Source: UMGS1590 sp036303105 (GTDB taxonomy: Bacteria; Bacillota; Peptococcia; Peptococcales; Peptococcaceae). From it: a stretch of DNA of 64,000 bases. A model generated the notes under the pieces. The model saw only the letters and a list, made by a program, of their open reading frames with translations, was not told the origin of the DNA and searched no databases. Shown here piece after piece: positions 26,281 to 35,323 of the stretch (positions within the stretch are counted from its first letter, which is position 1; every line of letters starts with the position of its first letter). The position numbers were made by a program, and so were the translations under genes. The stretch spans positions 26,824-90,823 of the forward strand of contig JAXJBF010000137.1 in assembly GCA_036303105.1 (NCBI GenBank), written 5' to 3'.

Positions 26281-26309
26281 ATTATACAATTAAAGTTCCG
26301 ATATAGCAA
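26281..26309 (-). promoter_or_regulatory. rpsO promoter
   Basis: On the minus strand TTGCTA (26309-26304), 17 bases, TATAAT (26286-26281), about 90 bases before the rpsO start. It separates the rpsO-pnp unit from the ribF end of the nusA-infB operon. Confidence 0.6.
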
Positions 26310-26312
26310 GCC

Positions 26313-27245
26313 TTAAACTTCTGCTGAAAAAAATTTTTTTGCATTCACGACGTCCATAGAAATTGTTGTTTTTAATTCATCTAAATCCCTAAATTTCGAA
26401 ATATGCCGTAAAAAATGATAAATTTCAATACATAGATGCTCGCCATAAATATCTCGATCAAAATCCAACATATGAATTTCGACAGTAATTTTAGGTGAAT
26501 CATCAACAGTTGGACGGGTGCCAATATTCAAAACACCTTCGTATTTATTTTCAGGTTCATTCATAAGCCATGCACGAGCCGCATAAACACCAAGCGAAGG
26601 CAAAATTAATGATTCATTAAAATCAATATTGGCAGTCGGAAAGTTCATAGCACGTCCATTTTGCGCACCATGAACAACTTCTCCACAAAGATGATAAGGG
26701 TACCCCAATAACTCTTTAACCAGTATCATATTTCCAGCACGAATTTGACGCCGGATCAAAGAACTTGACACTACTGTATCTCCATATTCAAAAGGAGGCT
26801 CTATGTGAACCGTAATTTGAAGAGGATCTAAAATTTCATGTAATAATTCTGGTGTACCTTTTGCCTCACGGCCAAAAGAAAAGTTAAAACCAACAACAAC
26901 GCCACAAACATTTAGTATACCAAGAAGAACATCCTGTATAAATGAAATGGGCTCCATGCTAGCAAATTTTTCATCACATGGTACACTGATTATTTCATCC
27001 ACCTTTAATTTTTCCATGAAATCAATTTTTTCATTCTGTGGCAATAAATATTTGAAATCAGGTTTATGTAAGGCTTGCCATTGCGGATAAAACGTTAAAA
27101 CTGTCAATCTTGCATTATTTTTATCGGCTAACAATCTTCCTTGGTGGATAAGATTTTGATGACCAAGATGTATTCCGTCAAAATTTCCTAAAACAACAAT
27201 ACGCTTTGCTTTAGAAAGGTCTTTTAATCCATTATGTATAATCAA
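26313..27245 (-). CDS. ribF: Bifunctional riboflavin kinase / FAD synthetase
   Basis: About 310 aa. The N-terminal nucleotidyltransferase domain has VVLGNFDGIHLGHQ and the SSSLIRRQI motif and adenylates FMN to FAD; the C-terminal flavokinase domain (GRAMNFPTANI, then VLNIGTRPTV) phosphorylates riboflavin. I favour a TTG start at 27245 because GGGGGG lies seven bases before it; a TTG at 27266 is an in-frame alternative with no ribosome site. It overlaps or abuts the truB stop, in the usual truB-ribF pairing. Confidence 0.95.
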   Translation of the reverse strand: MIIHNGLKDLSKAKRIVVLGNFDGIHLGHQNLIHQGRLLADKNNARLTVLTFYPQWQALHKPDFKYLLPQNEKIDFMEKLKVDEIISVPCDEKFASMEPISFIQDVLLGILNVCGVVVGFNFSFGREAKGTPELLHEILDPLQITVHIEPPFEYGDTVVSSSLIRRQIRAGNMILVKELLGYPYHLCGEVVHGAQNGRAMNFPTANIDFNESLILPSLGVYAARAWLMNEPENKYEGVLNIGTRPTVDDSPKITVEIHMLDFDRDIYGEHLCIEIYHFLRHISKFRDLDELKTTISMDVVNAKKFFSAEV

Positions 27246-27256
27246 TGGTACCCCCC

Positions 27257-28147
27257 CTATCCACAAAATACTTTTTTAGGTATAAAACAATTTTCTTCTA
27301 TTTTCCCAACAGAGAGCAAATTGTCTTGATACACGGCTTGAAACCACTCGCCATTCCTATCCAATTTATCAATATTGCATCGAGATAAGTCCAGTCGTTT
27401 TCCGTTCATCAAATCTGCGCGTGCCGCATCTGTCTCTATATAAATCTTAGGAAAAGGCAATACTGTACTCATTGGTATCAAAAGCGAGTAAGGATCCTTG
27501 GCTTGACGTAATGTATTAATTTCAATACATTGATCTAAAGAAAACTCTCCAGCAGCAGTTCGACAAAGTTCTGACATACACCCACAACTCCCACACGCAC
27601 GAGCAATATCCTGGCAAAGAGTTCGAATATATGTACCCTTACTACAATGTATATCAATAATCGCTTTAGTATTATCAAAAGAAAGACACTGAATGCTATA
27701 AATTTCTATCTTTCTCTTCGGTATATCCAAAACGACCTCGCCTTCTCTAGCATACTGATAAAGAGGCTTTCCATTCTTTTTAATTGCAGAATACACGGGA
27801 GGTGTTTGTTCTTGAGGTCCGAGGAATTTTCGAAGTATGTCGGAAAATTCATTTTCTGTTAATTCAGGCAATGAACATGATAGAGTCACTTTACCAGAAC
27901 TATCTTGCGTATCGGTTTCATTACCGAAAACAAGTGTTGCACGATAATGTTTATCATCAGCAGATAGATATTCGTTAAGACGTGTTGCTTGACCTATGCA
28001 TAAAACCATTACACCCGTTGCATCTGGATCAAGAGTCCCATTATGACCAATTTTCTTTGTATTAAATACTTTGCGTGCAATATTTACCAAATCATGCGAT
28101 GTCATATTTGCAGGCTTATCAACGAGTAATATTCCGCTATTTGACAT
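27257..28147 (-). CDS. truB: tRNA pseudouridine(55) synthase
   Basis: 296-aa enzyme that makes pseudouridine 55 in the tRNA T-loop. The catalytic Asp is in KIGHNGTLDPDATGVMVL; KGTYIRTLCQDIA is the second family motif, and a PUA-like C-terminal domain follows. The ATG at 28147 is preceded by GGGAGGAAGC and overlaps the nrnA stop by 11 bases; an upstream in-frame ATG lacks a ribosome site. Confidence 0.96.
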   Translation of the reverse strand: MSNSGILLVDKPANMTSHDLVNIARKVFNTKKIGHNGTLDPDATGVMVLCIGQATRLNEYLSADDKHYRATLVFGNETDTQDSSGKVTLSCSLPELTENEFSDILRKFLGPQEQTPPVYSAIKKNGKPLYQYAREGEVVLDIPKRKIEIYSIQCLSFDNTKAIIDIHCSKGTYIRTLCQDIARACGSCGCMSELCRTAAGEFSLDQCIEINTLRQAKDPYSLLIPMSTVLPFPKIYIETDAARADLMNGKRLDLSRCNIDKLDRNGEWFQAVYQDNLLSVGKIEENCFIPKKVFCG

Positions 28148-29111
28148 GTTGTGCTTCCTCCCATTCAAAAATGATTTCCTTCAGCACCGCGGAAACCGCT
28201 GAAGCCAAAGGTTGGTCCAGTGTTGCACCGGAAGCACGAATATGTCCGCCGCCGCCAAATATATTACAACAATAATTGCAGTCAAACCAATCTCTGGATC
28301 TCAGACTAACTTTACAAATCTGATTTTCAAGCTCCGTAAACAGCACAGCAACTTCCACGCCTTGAATTTCTTTTATTAATGAAACAATGCCTTCTAAATC
28401 TAATATAGAAATTTTCAGATCTTGCATAGTGTTCTGTGAAAAAACGCAATAGGCAATTGAATCATTTTCAAGGTATTGTATATTTGCGTAAAGAAATTGC
28501 AGAACTCTAATCTTTTCCTTACTGGTATTTTCAAAGATATTCGCCTGAACGAGATTCTTATTTGCACCACATTCCAATAATTTTGCAGCGATATAAAAAG
28601 TTTGAGCTGTTGCACTCGGATAAAGGAAAGAACCTGTATCCGTACTTATACCAGTAAATAAGGCAGTTGCCGCCAATGGCGTTAAAGACAACTCATTATC
28701 AACAACCATACGCGCAATAATTTCACATGTAGAAGAAGCCTCTCCATCTACAAAATTTAAATTTCCGAACATACTATTACTAATATGGTGATCTATATTG
28801 ATCCATGGCCTATTTAAAAACTGTTCCGGCAGTTCTCCTATGCGTTCAAATGTTGCACAGTCTACTGCAATACATACATCAGCTACATTAGCCTCTATAG
28901 TCGCTGGTTGTATTCCATGATAATGTGGTAAAAAAGAAAAATTAGTCGATATCGCTTCTTGATTATAGAGCGCAACAGTAAGCCCTGCAGAAAATAATAT
29001 TTCTGCAAGGCCTGCCTGAGCACCTAAACAATCGCCATCACCACGAATATGTGAAAAAATAGCGACACTCGATGCATTATGTTTTTTTAAAAATTGTAAA
29101 ATTCTCTGCAT
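28137..29111 (-). CDS. nrnA: DHH-family oligoribonuclease / pAp phosphatase NrnA
   Basis: 324-aa DHH/DHHA1 phosphoesterase that degrades 2-5 nt RNAs and removes pAp. Metal-binding motifs are SHIRGDGDCLG, VDCATFER and NIDHHISN; the DHHA1 substrate motif is FGGGGHIRASGATL. It sits between rbfA and truB as in most Firmicutes, with a 3-base gap to rbfA. Confidence 0.95.
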   Translation of the reverse strand: MQRILQFLKKHNASSVAIFSHIRGDGDCLGAQAGLAEILFSAGLTVALYNQEAISTNFSFLPHYHGIQPATIEANVADVCIAVDCATFERIGELPEQFLNRPWINIDHHISNSMFGNLNFVDGEASSTCEIIARMVVDNELSLTPLAATALFTGISTDTGSFLYPSATAQTFYIAAKLLECGANKNLVQANIFENTSKEKIRVLQFLYANIQYLENDSIAYCVFSQNTMQDLKISILDLEGIVSLIKEIQGVEVAVLFTELENQICKVSLRSRDWFDCNYCCNIFGGGGHIRASGATLDQPLASAVSAVLKEIIFEWEEAQHVK

Positions 29112-29114
29112 GAA

Positions 29115-29459
29115 TCATTCTCCCAATTCACCAAGAATTTTTTCAATCTTGGCACCATATTCAAGAGAATTGTCCAAACTGAATCGTAGTTCTGGAACTT
29201 TACGTATTTTCAAGCGCTGACTCAAAGCCGACCGGATATATCCATTAGCTTTATTTAAGGCCTGTAGCATTTCTTCTCGTTCCTTATCGGTACCGAGCTT
29301 ACTGACATAAATGCGTGCATAACTAAGATCGTTTGACACTTCAACATCTGTTACACTAACCATCGAATCAATATGTGGATCACGAATCTGATGCGCAAAA
29401 ATATCGGTTAAGTCACGTTTAATTTCACCAGCTAAACGGTAGTTTCTATTTGCCATCAT
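29115..29459 (-). CDS. rbfA: Ribosome-binding factor A
   Basis: 114-aa KH-fold cold-shock and 30S maturation factor acting on the 5' end of 16S rRNA. Recognisable segments are MANRNYRLAGEIKRDL, VSVTDVEVSNDLSYARIYVS and the RKVPELRFSLDNSLEYG tail. AGAAGGTG precedes the start; infB lies 8 bases upstream. Confidence 0.96.
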   Translation of the reverse strand: MMANRNYRLAGEIKRDLTDIFAHQIRDPHIDSMVSVTDVEVSNDLSYARIYVSKLGTDKEREEMLQALNKANGYIRSALSQRLKIRKVPELRFSLDNSLEYGAKIEKILGELGE

Positions 29460-29467
29460 ACACCTTC

Positions 29468-31855
29468 TTATAATTCTCTTTTGATTTCTTCAAGAATATA
29501 GGCTTCCAAAATGTCGCCTTCCTTGAAGTCATTATATTTTTCAAGGCTGATGCCACATTCATAGCCGCTGGCAACTTCTCGTACATCATCCTTGAAACGT
29601 TTTAAGGATGCGATTTCACCTTCATAAACAACGATACCATCACGCAATACGCGAATTTTACTATGTCGTGTAATCTTACCATCTGTAATATAGCATCCTG
29701 CTATATTACCAACTTTTGGCACCTTAATAACCGAACGCACTTCGGCTTGCCCTTGTTCACTTTCTTTAATATCCGGTGCAAGAAGACCACTCATGGCTGC
29801 TTTCACATCATCAATAGCTTCATAAATAATGCTATATGTTTTTACATCGACTTGTTCTTTCTCAGAAAGTTTTTTTGCATTACTATCTGGACGAACGTTA
29901 AAACCAATAATAATAGCGTTTGATGCTGCAGCAAGACTAACATCAGTTTCACGAATACCACCAACAGCAGTTCGAATGATATTAACTCGAACTTCCTCTG
30001 TGCTTAATTTTTCCAAGGATTGTTTAATCGCTTCAATAGACCCCTGTGTATCTGCTTTTAAAACTATATTAAGTTCTTGAACATCACCTTGTTGAATTTG
30101 ACTGAATAAATCTTCCAGGGACACTTTTGAACCACGAGATATCTCCTGCAAATGTTTTTCTTGAGAACGTTGTTCAGCAACCTGTTTTGCAAGGCGTTCA
30201 TTAGCAACTACAATAAAATCATCCCCTGCTTCAGGGACATCATTCAACCCTAATATTTCAGTTGGTACTGAAGGACCTGCTGAATCGATAGGCTGACCGT
30301 GATAGTCAAACATTGCACGAATACGTCCCTGTGTGGTACCAACAATAAGAAAATCACCATTATGCAGAGTGCCATTCTGAACCAAGAGCGTCGCTGTGGA
30401 GCCACGATTTTTATCAAGCTTAGATTCTACAACTTTCCCACGTGCACTGCGGTTTGGATTAGCTTTCAAATCCTCCATCTCCGCAACCAAAAGAATCATT
30501 TCTAAAAGATCATTGATGCCAATATTTTTCTTTGCTGATACAGGCACCATTATGGTATCGCCACCCCAGTCTTCTGCAACTAAGCCGTACTGTGTAAGTT
30601 CTGTTTTTACCGTTTCAGGATTAGCGTCTGGCTTATCTATTTTATTGATAGCAACGATGATAGGCACACCTGCCGCTTTAGCATGATCTATAGCTTCAAC
30701 AGTTTGCGGCATGACACCATCATCAGCAGCAACAACTAAAACAGCAATATCAGTGATTTGAGCACCACGTGCACGCATGGCTGTAAATGCTTCATGCCCT
30801 GGTGTATCGAGAAATGTGATCTTCTGATCATTAATGGATACCTGATATGCACCAATATGTTGTGTAATGCCGCCTGCTTCAGTAGAAATGACATTAGAAT
30901 TTCTAATTTGATCAAGCAAAGACGTTTTCCCGTGGTCAACATGGCCCATAATTGTAACAACAGGTGGACGAGTAACAAGATCTTCAGGACGATCTTCTTC
31001 CTCATTCTCGCTCAACAGACTTTCTTCCATTGTCGCTTTTAATTCAATTGTTGCGCCATATTCTTCAACAATTATTGAAGCTGTTTCAAAATCAAGTTCT
31101 TGGTTCATTGTCGCCATAACACCCAACGACATCAATTTCATAATAATTTCAGAGGCTTTTTTGCCCAACTGTTTTGCCAATTCTTGTACTGTAATCGTAT
31201 GTTCGACAACAACGTGATGCTGAACCTCAGCAAAATCATGTACTTCCTTTTGTTGAGAATGCGCTTTCTTGTTTTTTCTATTTTTTCCCTTGTTGCTTTT
31301 ACTGAAATGATTTCTGTTATCTCTATCATTTCTAGATTTCTTCGAAGAAGAATTGTTAAATTCTTCTTCATGGTTCGTATAAAAATCCTTTGTTTTTTGT
31401 TGTTTCTGTTTATTACGACGATTTTGCGACTTTCCCTGATCAGAATGTGATGAAATTGAATTATGCTGAGATATATCCGATTTTTGTTTCTTTTCAGCAT
31501 TGTTCTGACGGCTATGTTCTTTATTTATAGTATCACCTTTAGATGTTCGTGATTTTTCTTCGTTGTTCTTAGTATGGTCACGAACGGCCTTTTGTGTCGA
31601 ATCCTTCTTTTGTTCATATTTTTTATTATTTTTTTGAACTTGATGTAAGGATTGGTTATTTTGACGTTCCTGTTTGTCTGTAGTAGCTTGGTTTTGAGAA
31701 CCCATAAAATATGTTCTAATCTTTTCTGCATCAGATTGATCAATTGTACTCATATGATTACTAACTTCCACATTCATTTTATTCAGCTGATTAATTATAG
31801 TTTTGGAATCTTGATGCAGCTCTTTTGCTAATTCATATATTCTGATTTTTCCCAT
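29468..31855 (-). CDS. infB: Translation initiation factor IF-2
   Basis: About 795 aa. An IF2_N domain (KIRIYELAKELHQDSKTIINQL) starts the protein, followed by a long K/N/Q/S-rich disordered linker (roughly 50-205), a second IF2_N repeat, then the G domain with GHVDHGKTSLLDQIR, DTPGHEAFTAMRARG and NKIDKPDA, and the beta-barrel domains that bind fMet-tRNA. The ATG at 31855 has GGAGGTG before it; an in-frame upstream ATG at 31873 does not. It overlaps the L7Ae-like gene by 28 bases. Confidence 0.97.
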   Translation of the reverse strand: MGKIRIYELAKELHQDSKTIINQLNKMNVEVSNHMSTIDQSDAEKIRTYFMGSQNQATTDKQERQNNQSLHQVQKNNKKYEQKKDSTQKAVRDHTKNNEEKSRTSKGDTINKEHSRQNNAEKKQKSDISQHNSISSHSDQGKSQNRRNKQKQQKTKDFYTNHEEEFNNSSSKKSRNDRDNRNHFSKSNKGKNRKNKKAHSQQKEVHDFAEVQHHVVVEHTITVQELAKQLGKKASEIIMKLMSLGVMATMNQELDFETASIIVEEYGATIELKATMEESLLSENEEEDRPEDLVTRPPVVTIMGHVDHGKTSLLDQIRNSNVISTEAGGITQHIGAYQVSINDQKITFLDTPGHEAFTAMRARGAQITDIAVLVVAADDGVMPQTVEAIDHAKAAGVPIIVAINKIDKPDANPETVKTELTQYGLVAEDWGGDTIMVPVSAKKNIGINDLLEMILLVAEMEDLKANPNRSARGKVVESKLDKNRGSTATLLVQNGTLHNGDFLIVGTTQGRIRAMFDYHGQPIDSAGPSVPTEILGLNDVPEAGDDFIVVANERLAKQVAEQRSQEKHLQEISRGSKVSLEDLFSQIQQGDVQELNIVLKADTQGSIEAIKQSLEKLSTEEVRVNIIRTAVGGIRETDVSLAAASNAIIIGFNVRPDSNAKKLSEKEQVDVKTYSIIYEAIDDVKAAMSGLLAPDIKESEQGQAEVRSVIKVPKVGNIAGCYITDGKITRHSKIRVLRDGIVVYEGEIASLKRFKDDVREVASGYECGISLEKYNDFKEGDILEAYILEEIKREL

Positions 31856-32178
31856 AGAGCACCTCCATTGCATAAAATGATCGCTTCCGAGAGCTTTCTG
31901 TCTGTTAAAGCAATGATGGTTTTATAAGAAGAGCCAATAGCTCGTCCCAATTCTTCTTGCGAACCAAATATTATATATGGCACATGAAACTGTTCTGCAC
32001 GCCTCTGCCATCTGTTTATAGCTTTAGGCTGCGCATTTCCAGCAATAATTAATAAAAAAACCTCATTCTTTTTCAAATGTGCTAAGGCAGATTGCTCTCC
32101 CGCTTTTGCTTTTTTTGATCGTGCAGCAAATCCGAGATAAGTATAAATTTTATTCAGGTCATCATTTATTGTTGACAT
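31828..32178 (-). CDS. L7Ae-family RNA-binding protein (YlxQ-like)
   Basis: 116-aa L7Ae/L30e/S12e/Gadd45-fold protein; relatives bind kink-turn RNA. The LGFAARSKKAKAGEQSALAHL and LLIIAGNAQPKAINRW segments match the YlxQ group encoded between ylxR and infB in Firmicutes. Both ends overlap neighbours (17 bases with ylxR, 28 with infB), so translation is coupled. Its RNA partner is unknown. Confidence 0.88.
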   Translation of the reverse strand: MSTINDDLNKIYTYLGFAARSKKAKAGEQSALAHLKKNEVFLLIIAGNAQPKAINRWQRRAEQFHVPYIIFGSQEELGRAIGSSYKTIIALTDRKLSEAIILCNGGALWEKSEYMN

Positions 32179-32425
32179 ACTTTCTTACCTGCTCATAAAT
32201 TTCATCTGGAACCTCTGCTTTTAAAGCGCTGTTTAAGCGTTTGTTTTTTTCTGCAGTATTAATGCAACTTTCACTTAAACATATATATGCACCACGCCCA
32301 GACTTTTTCCCTGATGGATCGATTTCAACTTCACCTGTAGGTCGTCTAACAATTCTGAGCAATTCTTTCTTTTCTTTCTTTTCTCGACATATTGCACAAG
32401 ACCTTAAAACAATTTTCTTAGGCAT
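32162..32425 (-). CDS. ylxR: YlxR/RnpM-family RNA-binding protein (DUF448)
   Basis: 87-aa protein with the DUF448 signature RSCAICREKKEKKELLRIVR and GRGAYICLSESC. B. subtilis YlxR (RnpM) binds and modulates RNase P RNA. I use the ATG at 32425 with AAAGGTGATATCA before it, 8 bases inside nusA. An in-frame start at 32515 would lie wholly within nusA. RNase P RNA itself is encoded at 57530-57846 in this window. Confidence 0.9.
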   Translation of the reverse strand: MPKKIVLRSCAICREKKEKKELLRIVRRPTGEVEIDPSGKKSGRGAYICLSESCINTAEKNKRLNSALKAEVPDEIYEQVRKYVNNK

Positions 32426-33518
32426 TGATATCACCTTTACAATCATCTTCATCACAGAAAATATAATTATAGTCAATACCTTGTTCGTCTGCTTGAGATT
32501 GGTCTTTGATATCAATTTTCCAATTGGTTAGCTTTGCTGCAAGTCGAGCATTTTGACCTTCTTTACCAATTGCAAGTGATAATTGGTTATCCGGAACAAC
32601 CACAATAGCTTTTTTATTTTCTTCGTCAATAATAACATCAATAACTAAGGAAGGACTTAACGCCTCAGCAATATAAATATCTGGTGACTCATCCCAATTA
32701 ATAATGTCTATTTTCTCTCCGCATAATTCATCTACAATTGATTTTACACGAACACCATTAGGCCCAACGCAAGCACCAACAGCATCAATATCATCGTTGA
32801 GTGACTGAACAGCTATTTTCGATCTCATTCCAGCTTCGCGAGCTACAGATTTAATAACAACATATCCATCTTTTATCTCAGGCACTTCCAGTTCGAACAA
32901 ACGTACAAGCAATTTAGGATTAGTTCTAGATATGATAATTTGAGGACCTTTTTGCGCTTTTTTTACTTCAAGTATACAAGCTTTAATGCGTTTATTGACA
33001 TAATATTCTTCATTCGGTATTTGTTCCGATGGCGTTAAGACCGCTTCGGCCTTGTTAAGCTTAATATAACAAGAACCAGCTTCGATACGATCAATTACTC
33101 CACTTATGACCTCTGACTCTTTATTCGTAAATTCATCATAGATAATTCCACGCTCTGCTTCTCGAATGCGTTGAACAACAACTTGTTTAGCTGTTTGAGC
33201 AGCAATGCGACCAAAATTTTTAGGAAATTCAGGAACATCAACTAAATCTCCGAGTTCAACATCTCGCTTTAATGCTTTAGCTTCATCCAAAGAAATTTCC
33301 GTCTGCGGAGAATGAACATCATCTACAACCTCTTTTGTTGCAAATACTTCAATTTCACCATTTTCTTGGTCCATTTTAACGGTTACATTCATCAATGATC
33401 CATAATTTTTTTTGTATGCCGAGATCAATGCAGCTTCGATAGCTTCCATAATAATTGATGCATCGATCCCTTTTTCTTTTTCTAGTTGCTTTAATGCTAA
33501 AACAAACTCTTTATTCAT
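32418..33518 (-). CDS. nusA: Transcription termination/antitermination factor NusA
   Basis: 366-aa RNA-polymerase-binding factor with an N-terminal polymerase-binding domain, an S1 domain (about 135-200) and two KH domains (CVGPNGVRVKSIVDEL and IGKEGQNARLAAKL). It lacks the acidic repeats of proteobacterial NusA, normal for Firmicutes. GAGGTG precedes the ATG; rimP ends 12 bases upstream. Confidence 0.97.
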   Translation of the reverse strand: MNKEFVLALKQLEKEKGIDASIIMEAIEAALISAYKKNYGSLMNVTVKMDQENGEIEVFATKEVVDDVHSPQTEISLDEAKALKRDVELGDLVDVPEFPKNFGRIAAQTAKQVVVQRIREAERGIIYDEFTNKESEVISGVIDRIEAGSCYIKLNKAEAVLTPSEQIPNEEYYVNKRIKACILEVKKAQKGPQIIISRTNPKLLVRLFELEVPEIKDGYVVIKSVAREAGMRSKIAVQSLNDDIDAVGACVGPNGVRVKSIVDELCGEKIDIINWDESPDIYIAEALSPSLVIDVIIDEENKKAIVVVPDNQLSLAIGKEGQNARLAAKLTNWKIDIKDQSQADEQGIDYNYIFCDEDDCKGDINA

Positions 33519-33530
33519 TTTACACCTCAG

Positions 33531-34001
33531 TTAAAAGTCACAATACAACTGTGCCTTTGAAATATCTTTATAGTCAAGATCGATAATAACTCCATTATCC
33601 TCAATTTTGATACCTGTGTTATCTGCATATTTAAGAATAGAAACAAACTCTTTCTTTTTACTTACGCTTTTATATAATCCTAAACGAATCTTTTCTCCAA
33701 TATAACGTTGAAAATGTTCAGGAACATATAAGGTTCTTTCTATCCCTGGAGAAGATACTTCGAGAATATATGCATCATCAATAGGAAATTTAGCATCTTG
33801 ATCGAAAGCATCACTACATGCTCTGCTCACAGTTTCGCAGGCATCAATATCCATTGTCTGCGTACCATCTAAAGGCTCGATAAATAATCTCAAATATGTA
33901 TCTTTATGGCTCTTCTGGAATTCTACATGATAAAAACTATATCCTAAATTCTCAATCAAATGACGGTACTTCTCTAAAATATATTTTTCTACACTGTTCA
34001 T
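33531..34001 (-). CDS. rimP: Ribosome maturation factor RimP
   Basis: 156-aa 30S assembly factor. The LRLFIEPL, IDACETVSRACSDAFD and LEVSSPGIERTL segments are the family signature. GGTGGTGAAG precedes the ATG. First gene of the nusA-infB operon, with a promoter about 65 bases upstream and a hairpin in the leader. Confidence 0.95.
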   Translation of the reverse strand: MNSVEKYILEKYRHLIENLGYSFYHVEFQKSHKDTYLRLFIEPLDGTQTMDIDACETVSRACSDAFDQDAKFPIDDAYILEVSSPGIERTLYVPEHFQRYIGEKIRLGLYKSVSKKKEFVSILKYADNTGIKIEDNGVIIDLDYKDISKAQLYCDF

Positions 34002-34028
34002 ATCTTCACCACCTTATAAATAAACACG

Positions 34029-34052
34029 AAAGAGTGGGATTTCCCACTCTTT
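34029..34052. terminator. Hairpin between acpP and rimP
   Basis: AAAGAGTGGGA and its exact complement form an 11-bp stem with a 2-base gap. No clean T-run follows on the minus strand. It lies downstream of the rimP promoter, so it may act as an acpP terminator, a leader hairpin, or both. Confidence 0.45.
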
Positions 34053-34064
34053 CTAACAAGATAT

Positions 34065-34093
34065 ATCATACCATAAAAGTTGCCTGATTACAA
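34065..34093 (-). promoter_or_regulatory. rimP-nusA-infB operon promoter
   Basis: On the minus strand TTGTAA (34093-34088), 17 bases, TATGAT (34070-34065). It begins 2 bases past the acpP stop and about 65 bases before rimP. Confidence 0.55.
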
Positions 34094-34094
34094 A

Positions 34095-34322
34095 TCATCT
34101 TAGCTGATCCTCGATATATTTCGCTAAGTCACCGACGGTTTTAAATGTCTCTACGGCTTCATCTGGAAGAATGATACCAAATTGACTTTCTAACGCCATA
34201 ATAACTTCGACAACATCTAATGAGTCGGCTTCAACATCATAAAATGTTGTTGAATTAGAGATATCTTCAGGCTTCATTTCCATCTGGGCCGCAACAATTT
34301 TTTTTACGTCATCTAGTACCAT
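34095..34322 (-). CDS. acpP: Acyl carrier protein (fatty-acid synthesis)
   Basis: 75-aa acidic carrier. The phosphopantetheine Ser is in VEADSLDVVEVIM, the AcpP-type motif. The ATG at 34322 has GGAGG eight bases before it; the ATG at 34328 is too close to that site. It follows plsX directly, the fatty-acid/phospholipid pairing seen in many bacteria. It differs clearly from the DltC-like carrier at 2557-2784. Confidence 0.94.
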   Translation of the reverse strand: MVLDDVKKIVAAQMEMKPEDISNSTTFYDVEADSLDVVEVIMALESQFGIILPDEAVETFKTVGDLAKYIEDQLR

Positions 34323-34324
34323 AT

Positions 34325-35320
34325 TCATTCCTCCACAATACTTTGCTTTATTTGATTTACTAAGTCGTTATCAACACACTGTACAGCGAGTTTAATGCCA
34401 TTTGAAAATGCCTCTTTGTCACTATTACCATGGCAAACGATACTGATTCCATTCAGCCCCAAAAGAGGAGAGCCGCCTATTGCTTTTGAATTATATTTCC
34501 CCATAATATTTTTTAGGCCCGGCTTCAAAAGTAATGCTCCCAATTTAAACCTTATTGAAGTATTAATTGTATCAACCAAGGCTTTAAATAAGCCTTTCGC
34601 TGCACCTTCACAGGTTTTCAGCACAATATTACCTGTAAATCCATCACAAACAAGGACATCTACTGGCGACGTCAAGATGTTGTTTCCTTCAATATTCCCG
34701 TAAAAAGGAATTTTTGGATTATTTTTTAACACCTGATACGCTTCTTGGGTTAGTGGTGTTCCTTTTGTATACTCAGTGCCATTATTGATTAATGCAACTT
34801 GAATATCTTTTTTTTCTTTTTTTAAAGCTTTTGCAAAGTAATATCCCATTAAGGCAAACTGTTCAAGGTTTTTGACAGTTACTTCTGTGTTTGCACCTGC
34901 ATCAACAAGAATCTTCGTACCAGTTAATGTGGGCAAGGTAGTCGCAATAGCCGGCCGTTTTATACCTCGCAAACGCCCTATTTCAAAAAGACCCGTAACC
35001 AGTTGAGCACCAGTACTCCCGGCAGAAACAACTGCATCTGCTCTCCCTTCTTTCACCAATCGTGAAGCTACACAGATGGATGCCTTTTTTTTCTGGCGAT
35101 ATGCCTGTGCAGGATGTTCATCCATTTCAATTATTTCACTTGTATGAACGATCTCAATCTTCTTTTTTACAGAATCATCAATAAATGCGTTTATCTTTTC
35201 TTGATCACCAACAAGGATAATCTTTTCGATAGAAGGAATTGTTTTCAAAGCATGGCAAGCGCCTGCCACAATCTCTCTTGGAGCATTATCGCCTCCCATT
35301 GCATCAACAGAAATGATCAT
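34325..35320 (-). CDS. plsX: Phosphate acyltransferase PlsX
   Basis: 331-aa peripheral enzyme converting acyl-ACP to acyl-phosphate for phosphatidic acid synthesis. SVDAMGGDNAP at the N-terminus, VSAGSTGAQLV and VCDGFTGNIVLKT are family motifs. GAGGAGTGCTG precedes the ATG, and the start lies 3 bases past the rpe stop. Followed by acpP. Confidence 0.95.
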   Translation of the reverse strand: MIISVDAMGGDNAPREIVAGACHALKTIPSIEKIILVGDQEKINAFIDDSVKKKIEIVHTSEIIEMDEHPAQAYRQKKKASICVASRLVKEGRADAVVSAGSTGAQLVTGLFEIGRLRGIKRPAIATTLPTLTGTKILVDAGANTEVTVKNLEQFALMGYYFAKALKKEKKDIQVALINNGTEYTKGTPLTQEAYQVLKNNPKIPFYGNIEGNNILTSPVDVLVCDGFTGNIVLKTCEGAAKGLFKALVDTINTSIRFKLGALLLKPGLKNIMGKYNSKAIGGSPLLGLNGISIVCHGNSDKEAFSNGIKLAVQCVDNDLVNQIKQSIVEE

Positions 35321-35323
35321 TTT

